Source: Dissophora ornata
Taxonomy: Eukaryota; Mortierellomycota; Mortierellomycetes; Mortierellales; Mortierellaceae
NCBI GenBank assembly: GCA_025201705.1
Contig: MU616847.1
Span: 1 to 36,814, forward strand
Direction: 5' to 3'
DNA length: 36,814 bases
Shown here one piece after another: positions 28,980 to 36,814 of the stretch; position 1 is the first letter of the stretch; every line of letters begins with the position of its first letter. The notes under the pieces are model-generated. The model ran no database searches, had not been told where the DNA came from, and saw nothing but the letters and a program-made list of their open reading frames with translations. Both the position numbers and the translations under genes were made by a program.

Positions 28980-31900
28980 TCAAATACGTTTCAGTCCAAG
29001 GTCGTGGGGGATGGAAAGACTATGAACAAAGCACAAGATAGCGATCGTGCCCATAAGGAAGAAGACGAAAAAGTAATTGAACGGGAAGTTCAGTTTGTTG
29101 GAGAGTGACCACGCCCAAAGGATACCGCCAAGTGCAGGGCCAAACGCACGCATAAACGAAGCAGAGGTCTGGCCGATACCGTTGACAGTTCCCAGGAGAT
29201 GGGGCGGCGAGGAGTTTGTGATCTGAGGGGAAACGCAAATAGACGCCACGGCTGACGATGTTAGAAGATGCTGAACTAAGCACTGAAGGCAAGACCGCAG
29301 GCATTTATGTCCTTCGAGTGAACGAGAGATACTCTTACCATGACCATGACAGAGGTGTATGAAAAGACACTGCAGAGGTACTTGAAGACAAGACCCGTCA
29401 GGACCAAGTAACGCACTCGTGGGATCTGGCCACCGGTCTCCGCGTCATCCTCATCGACCGCAAACGCGCGGATCAGTGGGAACAGCAGGTAGACGCAAGC
29501 ATACATGAGCTGTGAAAAACGGAAAAGCGACACAGCAGAGAATATGCGTTCCAGTTTTGGGTAAGCGACGAACTGCATAAACAGCTGGATAGCACCCATT
29601 GCGGCAAGACTGGTCGAGAGCTGCATGGCATTCCAACCCAGTCCATGGGATGAAAGGGGTGTAACTGCGTATAGGGTGTAGACCTCCTCAAATATGATAG
29701 AGTGCAGAGCTAGCATGGCGTAAGCGACAATGGTCGTTATCGAGAGTGGAGACAGTCCTGCTTCGGACTGCACAACGAGTAGCTGTATCGGCTGGTTCGG
29801 ATCTTTGTTCAGAGGATCAGGTGGCAGTACAAAGACTTGTGATGGTGCGACAGACATGCGACTTCGCCGTCCAGACTCATGACCCCGTCCGTCCACAAAA
29901 TGGTCTGTCGTGTATCCGTAAAGGCTCAAAGAGGCTGCATCCGCAGGTATGGTCGTCATACCTTGCGAGGTCAGAGACGAAGGGTCTGCAAGTGAGAATA
30001 GACCACCAGAAGACATTGGACGAGAGGCGTAGAAGGAACTGCGTGCACCACTCGCTGGCCTGTCGAAAAAAATGTTGCTTTCGCCTAGATAACCCGAAGC
30101 CGATGCACCTCTCTGATGACGAATGATGCTTGGCCTTGTGGGAATAGGTCTTTTTGTGAGCGTGGATCTCGCTGAGGTGGACGTCCGTGTGTTTGGGAAT
30201 TGCGATGGATTCTCTCCGGTTTCGGAGGCCAAAGTCATCGTCGACCCGTATTGTATGGAGTGACCGATATCCCGCCGATTCGCAGACTTGATCTGCTGCA
30301 GCTGGGATGAATTTGGAGGTGTCATAAGCGGCTGACGCTCCAGTTCGATATCTGTGAGTGCTGTGGTCGCAGTCATCGGCCCGGATGGCTTAAACGGCTG
30401 ACGACTCTCATTGCCACTATTGGAAGGCTCCTCGACATTGTATGCATGGTTTTCGTTTTGATAACCGTTCGAATATGTATCCTCGCCTTGGAATGTCTCC
30501 TCGTCCAGGTTGTTTTTGTTCTTGCCTTTGGTTTCTTCCAAGAAAAAGTACCCTACGGCGAATCCAACCACGCCGCCCAAAGCTGCGACAAAGCATGGAA
30601 GAAAATAAGGGTATTCGATGAAGAACGTCCAGTTGCCGAAGGTGTCAGGGAAGTTCTTTGCAGGGTTGGCGAGATATCCTCCTAGAACCGGTCCTACAAA
30701 CGGTCATTCGGACAAAGAATCATTGTAAGAATGAAGTGCAGCATCGTAATCTCCTTGAACACATTGCGGTATCTTTTCTAAAAAGTAGACATACCGACAA
30801 TCTAGTGTTCCAGAAAGAAAAAGAAAGGGAGTAAAGGCAGGGGCTATTAGCTGTGCTGAGATTGTGGATTGTTTCGTGCATGTTAGAATACATGGATCGA
30901 GACCCAGGGTTTTTTTCGCCCAATGATACACACCATTCCGATGCCCCAAGCGAAGCCAAAGATACTGAATGCCTGCGACTGATTCGTGTGGTCTGCAATC
31001 TCGCCGAGCATCGACTTGGCCACACCCACGTTTCCTGAAGAAAACAATGCCGTAGGTTTAAAAGAATTGCATTTGCATTTAGTGACTTTATACCATGTCA
31101 GCGGACGGTGGATCGAGCAAGGTGATAGAATAGGGGCTGCAGAAGCGATACCATTCAAGAGACCACACATGGATCGGCTGGTGATTGCCCAGGCTAGGCT
31201 CTTGCTCAGCCCAAAAAAGATACAGGCAACGGTCGATCCACAGAGACCAAGGAGAAGAATTGGCCGTCTTCCATATCTGTCGGACATGTAGCCCCAAAAG
31301 ATTGACGTGCAAAACTGCGCGAAAAAGAAAGAAGAAGCTGCATGATTGCGAAAAAAAAAAAAGCGGAGCAGTATACGGCGGCATCAGCTTTGTTTCTTTT
31401 TTTTTTTAGGATGAATGTATGCTTCGAGGTCCAAGTGGCGAGCCATAGCCCCTTACCAATTAGACCGCAAAAAAAGCCGATCTCGTCCTCATTTTCGGTG
31501 ATATGGAAGTCCCTGCATATATTCATGTGGTTATAAATAAGGGGGTTAGTCAAAAACGTACGATACCCTTTTTTTTTTCTGACAAGCAGCAGTCGAGGCG
31601 TGGTGCACAGGACAATTTAGGGCGCAACTCTTATTCTTACCGGACCTAGAGGGTACAATGAAAAAAGAGAAGAGTACAGTACATAATGGATGAATGCCCA
31701 TTTCGCTCAGTCATCAGGCCAGCTCTGAAAAATAAGGGGCACTCATTCTCGCGCAGCACCAGGTTGATTCACAACAAATGCAACGGGCGCAAAAAAAAAC
31801 ACAGCATGTGTGTCCAGTAGACAATGTGTGTGGAAAAATTCAAATAGGGTTTCTGTTTCCGTGTGTCTGTGCGTGCCTTCGCTTCCATTTTGAGGCGGCA

Positions 31901-32799
31901 TTCAATCCTTCATACTCTTCAAAAGGGATGGGTTTGCTGCCAAAACATACCATGAAGTACACAAAGGGGAACAGGATGGTGGAGGTCAGGGGTTCCGAAA
32001 AGATGACAACGCTCAACACAAAGAGGGGGATCTTGGGCAAAGGCGTAACCTTCTCCGGAGTCAGCAACACCGATGTGTCATCCTGACCACCGTTCTCCTC
32101 GCCGTAGTCACCGTCAACGCTGTGCGCGAATGGTCCCTCAGCATTGTTATTGTGGTTATATGACTCAGAGTTTCCAGAATAAATCCCACAGTCATCCAAA
32201 TCCTCGAGCTGCTCCATTCGGTTAAACCCATCGACAGGGTTGTTCTCATCCTCCAGGCTATATGTCAAAGGGTCCTTCTGGGCCTGCGGATTCATCGTCT
32301 GTGGAAATGTTTGCGGTGTGTGATTAAAAGGTAATGCTCCCTGAACTTGTGTCCCCAATGGATCGTACGGGATCGGTTCATCATCGTTCGGCAATATTGT
32401 TGTATGCGCTGTGGGATTGAAATAGCCTTGGTTGGTGTCAGAAGTGCGATGTCTTCGATGAGAAGAGCTCTGGACCGACGGAAGACCTTCTGCGGACCCA
32501 GGCTGATAGTTCGGTTGAGGGTATATCTGCGCAATCGAAGGCACGGACATTGGATGGCGGTACTGCGACCATCTGTAGATATTAGCGCTTGCAGGTCGAT
32601 CTCGTTGCTGTAGCCTGGATGAACTCCGAGATGTGGGCAAGATTTGAGTCAGTGGTCGATCGTGAGAGGTCGACCGGGAGAGAGAATAGAACTCTTGGAG
32701 TGAAGGGTCCATCTTGGGGATGATGAAGCTTGTAAGAAAAAGGTCCTCACTGGATTGAGAATATTTAAGCGAAGTGAGAGAGAGATGTTCACTTGTCAT
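28980..32799 (-). CDS. ZIF1-like (DHA1-type) major facilitator transporter with two microexons
   Basis: Eight exons on the minus strand: 32799-31951, 31645-31641 (5 nt), 31512-31457, 31337-31152, 31034-30934, 30801-30795 (7 nt), 30693-29339 and 29222-28980. Together they encode 933 aa in one frame. The N-terminal ~245 residues are a disordered cytosolic segment. TM1 then ends FPFVYFMVRDFHI, as in plant ZIF1/ZIFL transporters. Motif A is GYMSDRYGRRP (319-329) and motif C is GPVLGG (402-407). A loop of about 240 Ser/Thr/Pro-rich residues separates TM6 from TM7, and the last exon carries the final helices. Proton-coupled transporters of this group move small metabolites or metal chelators, often into the vacuole. 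The substrate here is unknown. Both microexons have GT-AG flanks and restore the frame and the conserved motif. Alternative ATG at 32712. Confidence 0.93.
30795..30801 (-). other. 7-nt microexon ATTGTCG of the transporter gene
   Basis: On the minus strand it reads CACTAG, ATTGTCG, GTATGT. It joins the exon ending in codon ATG (30934) to the exon starting GACCGG (30693), giving WGIGM-IVG-PVLGG, the MFS motif C region. Direct joining of the two large exons would shift the frame. Confidence 0.85.
31641..31645 (-). other. 5-nt microexon GTCCG of the transporter gene
   Basis: On the minus strand it reads CCTCTAG, GTCCG, GTAAGAAT. It joins the exon ending in codon ATG (31951) to the exon starting GGACTTC (31512), giving YFM-VR-DFHI, the end of TM1 conserved in the family. 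Without it the downstream exon is read out of frame and stops. A GACTAAC branch point precedes the following acceptor. Confidence 0.87.
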
Positions 32800-34195
32800 T
32801 CTGCAAGTATTTAAGTATTTGCGAATTACCAGTGGATCCCGACCAACGCAACCATTCGAGAGACTATGAGGGCCTTTTTTTCCTCCTCATTTTCCTTCGT
32901 GATCGAGTGGATCAACACTCCCTTGCCGAATTTTTAACAGACCATGCTTGCGCTCCATGGAAAGGAAGGGAGAGGGGGTGGGAGGAAGAACAAGGGAGAT
33001 AAATGCGAAGAGTACAGGGTATTGCAATCCGACCCTGCAAACTTATGATATACGGTGTCGCAACAATCGATACGTGTCAAGTCCCTTTGGCTTAGCCCCA
33101 GACTCAACCTCAAGTTCATACACTGAACCTCATGCAGTGCGCAACTTTGAGCATACAGCTGGCAATCCTACTAGCCGACCCACTTCACATTCCCCCACCT
33201 GTGCCGTACCAGGATCTCGTTCTAGTGTGTAATCAGATGGAGTGAGATATCCAATTGACTCAAGTGAAGAACATAGAGCTCGATGGCGCACCAATGATCC
33301 TATTCCACTATGAGATGGTAGTGTTAGACTGGCGTCGATTTTCACGGCAGCAGCTTTGCCAATCTCCACAAAGACTCTGTTTGGAGCCCAACACGTGGAT
33401 AGAAGAGGACTCAATACGGCAGCCTAAAAAGGAAATGCCTGTGCATTTTGAGTTTTCCACTACGTTTTTATTTCCCGCCATCGATTCATTTCATTCGTCC
33501 TGCACTCGATCAACTGCACTTCACTTCCATGACTCGGACAACGCTGTGCATTGGCTCTTCAAGACACGCGCTTTCTTCATACGGCCATCGACATATGAAG
33601 CTACGACAGCAAAAAAATAAAAAAATAAAAAAAAAGAAGCTCATGCGCCATCCTATTGATTTTATTCTCCGCAGTTTTACACGGATTCCCATGAGTCTCA
33701 TTCTCGGATTCCACTTGGTCATTGGTCAGATCGGGGCCACCACTTTGTAGTCGTGTGCCGGAACATGCCAGGACGAGGCGATAGCCAGGGACTAACACCC
33801 TGCGCACACACCTGTAGTCCAGTTCACGGAATTGAAAAACACAATGACAAAACCAGGTCCATACGCGTTAGTCATCCCCACCTATTGCAAGTGAGACACC
33901 GCTTATTAGTTTAGATTAGCCCAGCGGAATGCACGTTGATGAGTCAATGAGGTCTGAGTGAGTCTTACGAGTTGACCGATGATGTCGACACGAAAGCAAT
34001 GACTCTGTTTGTTTACTTTTCTTTTTCCCTCTCTTTTTTTTCAGGATCTCCATTGATCGGCAACAACACTACTCATTCACCCTCCATCGATTCATCTTGT
34101 TCATCCCTTCGTTACATCAACCTTCATTCTAATTCACCCCCACCCACCGGCCGTTCAACGAGATCTGTACCGCGCAATCCACCAACCTCGCTAGA
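32800..34195. other. Divergent promoter region, transporter / CASTOR-like
   Basis: About 1.4 kb between divergent starts. Small ORFs at 32948-33232 and 33255-33620 show no domain. A/T homopolymers lie near 33608-33636. A strong acceptor (a TTTTTTTTCAG run ending at 34044) about 150 bases upstream of the CASTOR-like ATG suggests a spliced 5' untranslated leader for that gene; I did not find the matching donor with confidence. Confidence 0.45.
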
Positions 34196-36081
34196 ATGAT
34201 TGTTGACATTCTTCCCTTTCGATTGCAACTCGCATCGCTCAGAAAGAAGGACATTCCACGATGCACACATCAGCTGATGAAGTTAGTCCTCTTTCCATCT
34301 GGGTAAGCTGCACTTACAATTTCACGCCGTCTGTCGCCTCTTGTTTCCAGGCATGTGTCCCCTTGTCAGCTTTTTGACACATATTTTATTCCTCCTGTCC
34401 TCTTGTGCTATAGTGAGCGGCACTTTTTCTCGTACACAGAGACCGATAAGGAAGTGTCGCTGATTCTAGACGAATCGCACATTACTGAGTTTCCAGGCGG
34501 CACCTTGAACGTCTGCAACGTTGTCTGGAGAGCTGTACAGATTGAGCCTGGCGAATCTGGTCTGGGTATGTCCGGGGACTTTTTTTGTATCCTCAGTTCA
34601 ACTTCGCCCACTGCTCTACCATGCAACGCAGTGCAATGCATAGCATGCATCGAAATATTCTTGTGAACCATGCATCTAACGACCGCTTGATTTTATTGCC
34701 CGATGTAGGTACAGAAGAGGTGATTTCTCAGGTGTCAAGACCACTGGCCGATATTGATGTCTCCATCATGTAAGTACTGATTCCCCACAACAACAACTTC
34801 CCACGACTCAGTGGACCTCGTTGGCGATTTTAACCACGGGGATAGTCGATAAGCAAGGTCGCACAGAAAATGCTGCTCAACAACCTTATTCCTCCTCTTG
34901 CTCCAAAACAAAGAGTTTATTGACACATCGATCTGTATTCTTCGTCCTAGGCAAATCTCAACTTACGACGCCGACTTCACATTGATGCCTGAGTGTGATC
35001 TGAAGAGGGCATTGGAGTGTCTCTCTAGCATATTCTCGATCAGCAACGACCCCCTGGAGGATCTGGGCTTGCAAGAAAGCGATTTAAAGTCCTGGGGAAG
35101 CTCATATCCAATGAGCCCTATTGAAGTCAACTCGCTCCATGACGCCCTTCTCTTGGACGCAAGTACACGTGAGAGGCAACTAAGTCTAAGCGGAGAAAGC
35201 GGAATCGCAAGCAACGGATCTAATAGACCAAATAGCGGCGCAATCGACAAGCAATCACAATTGAATTCGTCATCGATGTCGGAGTTGTCGCTTAACGATA
35301 AGCACCGTAGGAAGAATTCGAAACAACCCAAGACAGTGAAGTCACGGCACCCTTTCAATGCCACCTATCCTCAAAGATTGCACATCACCAGCATGGAGCA
35401 GGGTTCTATGGATGTGCTTGCTATTAAGTTACTGGAATCCATCTTTTTCGACAACAGGCAAGTGAGCGGGGAACCAACAGTGCGTGGGAATTGCAATAGG
35501 ATTTCATCATTCTTACACGATTTATCTCCCTTCAATTTTCGCATGATAGGATGGATCGCTTTTTTTCATTAACTCAGACAGAGACAACACTGAGCATCAT
35601 AATGGATGACGAGACTCTGAGCCTGTTCCCTGAACACGCACTCAACACACACGCAGGCGACTGGCGGCTTATCGCCATCGGGGATGGACCCCTCGGATTC
35701 GATGAATGCGGGATTGTGAGCGAATTTTCGCGGCCACTGAGTCAGAGCGGGATCAATTTGTTCTATCTAAGCACGTTCAATTCAGACTACATCATGGTGA
35801 ACGATCACGACTTTAACCAGGCTGTAGCTCGATTGCACGAGACTGCAAATGCGCCAGTCGATGACATCTCAAACAAGTCAAGCATGGTCTTTGAGGACCG
35901 GGGCGTGGATCAGGAAGGGAGCAAGGATGATGGCTATCGGTCAATACACACCTCTGAGTCAGGTTCGGCCTCGGAGCGTTACTCGGAATCAGAGTCGGAG
36001 TCGTTGTCCGATGTTGAACCGGAGGAACATGGTCGGGATGCTAAAGGCGATGATGATGTTGAGGTCGTGTTTGAAGGCTAG
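34196..36081 (+). CDS. CASTOR-like ACT-domain protein (arginine-sensor homologue)
   Basis: Five exons, 34196-34302, 34414-34565, 34709-34769, 34951-35457 and 35550-36081, join in frame to give 452 aa. The last intron is GC-AG (CAG then GCAAGTGAG); the nearby GT donor (GTGAGC) gives an early stop. The protein aligns along its length with animal CASTOR1 (329 aa): N-terminal ILPFRLQLASL, THQLMKL, FFSYTETDKEVSLILDE, VSIMQISTYDADFTLM, then FFSLTQTETTLSIIMDDE, GPLGFDECGIV (322-332) and LSTFNSDY (349-356). CASTOR1 binds arginine between its ACT domains and, when empty, inhibits GATOR2 upstream of TORC1. The residues forming the ligand loops look conserved (Ser105, Gly325-Glu328, Thr351-Asn353, Asp355). 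A disordered Ser-rich insert lies in the middle and an acidic Ser/Glu tail (about 75 residues) at the end. Arginine sensing here is inference. Confidence 0.9.
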
Positions 36082-36408
36082 AGTCATGCCTGAAGCGCCA
36101 GAACTTGGCGCCAAACATGGATGTCGCCGCAGTTAGAACTTTCAGCTTGTATCCCTTACAACATGTACAATAAAATAAGAATCCCAAGAAGCTAGCTACC
36201 CTGTCAAGAACCCAGCAGAAACGGGCGAATAGGAGTGAAATGACTCTGCTGTTTGATATCATGAAGCTGTTAACTTTTATTGGATGGCGAGAATAGTGTC
36301 GTTGGCCTACCAGCATCGTTTTTTTAGCGTAGACAATAGAGTACGCCCATACATTGACGTGGCGATTTTATAATTCGAATTCGCTACCTATAGTCTGTGC
36401 CATGACTG
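36082..36408. other. Intergenic region between convergent genes
   Basis: 327 bases between the CASTOR-like stop and the stop of the coiled-coil gene. It contains the CASTOR-like poly(A) signal at 36169 and a minus-strand AATAAA near 36276 that could serve the coiled-coil gene. No ORF worth naming. Confidence 0.5.
36169..36174 (+). terminator. Poly(A) signal of the CASTOR-like gene
   Basis: AATAAA lies 88 bases after the stop at 36081, following GTAC. Confidence 0.55.
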
Positions 36409-36813
36409 TTACGCGACCACCATCTCGGGGTATTTTTCGTCTGCAAAAGGCCCATAACTTTCGTCTCTGAAATGCAGTTCTGATGCACTGCTAATCCACG
36501 CTCTGCAGCCCTCGATCTTGGCTTTTGTCTTTGCGTCCGAGTTGGCAAACTCGTCTGTGGTGGTGATAATATCAACTTCACGTTTGACAGCATCCAAGGT
36601 CTTGTGAATCACGTCCATCTTGGCCTGCTCTTTTGCGCGCTTGTATTCGGACTCGGCAATCTCGAGCGCTTGCTTGTACTCGATCTCGTGCTGCTTGTAC
36701 TCTGACGTGAGTGCTGTCATGTGGTCCTTGATCATGACCTTGAGAGCGGCTGCGTTCTCTTTCTCGGCGGGGGTCGAGTTGTCACTTGCGAAGAGGTTGT
36801 AGATGAACGACAT
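36409..36813 (-). CDS. Small coiled-coil protein of unknown function, 134 aa
   Basis: An open frame from an ATG one base inside the right edge of the window, so an upstream exon cannot be excluded. Residues ~15-85 are Glu/Lys/Ala/Tyr-rich with a recurring EYK element (SEYKQHEI, EYKQALEIAES, EYKRAKEQAK) and should form a long helix or coiled coil. The rest (DEFANSDAKTKAKIEGCRAW, then ASELHFRDE) is more mixed. I do not recognise a family. A decayed copy lies at about 26085-26400 on the opposite strand. Conservation between the two, where the frame can be followed, suggests this one is or was a real coding gene. It is convergent with the CASTOR-like gene. Confidence 0.65.
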   Translation of the reverse strand: MSFIYNLFASDNSTPAEKENAAALKVMIKDHMTALTSEYKQHEIEYKQALEIAESEYKRAKEQAKMDVIHKTLDAVKREVDIITTTDEFANSDAKTKAKIEGCRAWISSASELHFRDESYGPFADEKYPEMVVA

Positions 36814-36814
36814 T

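Noticed and set aside
1..36814. CRISPR arrays, insertion sequences, rRNA genes, or retroelement ORFs
   Set aside because: None was seen. The repeats present are simple tandem arrays or homopolymers without spacers, transposase or reverse-transcriptase motifs.

Overview
The window is nuclear DNA of a filamentous fungus. It has intron-rich genes with short, T-rich GT-AG introns of about 85-180 bases, AATAAA poly(A) signals close behind stops, and Gln/Ser/Pro-rich disordered protein segments. A fungal Zn2Cys6 regulator sits beside genes that yeasts lack: an EHD-type dynamin-like ATPase, a CASTOR-type ACT-domain protein and a ZIF1-like transporter. This points to an early-diverging lineage. Mucoromycota, possibly Mortierellales, is my best guess, and that is inference. 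All coordinates and splice joins come from reading the sequence, not from transcripts.

Layout. 1-1.3 kb: a G-rich minisatellite, then what may be the last exon of a + strand gene entering from the left. 1.3-5.5 kb (-): a Cys-rich coiled-coil protein and a large intronless mitochondrial PPR protein. 5.6-6.6 kb (+): PIG-Y (GPI-GlcNAc transferase subunit) with a long disordered N-terminus. 6.85-8.97 kb (-): EHD protein. 9.7-12.2 kb (+): monoglyceride-lipase-like protein whose catalytic serine is glycine. 12.3-14.1 kb (-): ER protein disulfide isomerase ending in KDEL. 14.7-16.1 kb (+): ribosomal protein eL42. 16.3-21.2 kb (-): a 1,502-residue Zn2Cys6 transcription factor. 22.6-23.7 kb (-): single-pass membrane protein with a cytosolic SH3 domain. 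23.7-26.4 kb: gene-poor DNA with a doubtful ORF and a broken copy of the gene at the right edge. 26.5-28.9 kb (-): F-box protein. 29.0-32.8 kb (-): MFS transporter. 34.2-36.1 kb (+): CASTOR-like arginine-sensor homologue. 36.4-36.8 kb (-): small coiled-coil protein.

Most genes are unrelated housekeeping or signalling genes, and I see no operon-like cluster. The strongest unusual signals are four. The MFS gene needs two microexons, of 5 and 7 nt, each restoring a family-conserved motif. The lipase-like protein has lost its nucleophile. A CASTOR-family protein with conserved ligand-loop residues is present in a fungus and contains a GC-AG intron. A coiled-coil gene and a decayed paralogue lie 10 kb apart. 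The transporter and the CASTOR-like gene are divergently arranged across about 1.4 kb, so a shared nutrient-related role is possible but is inference only.
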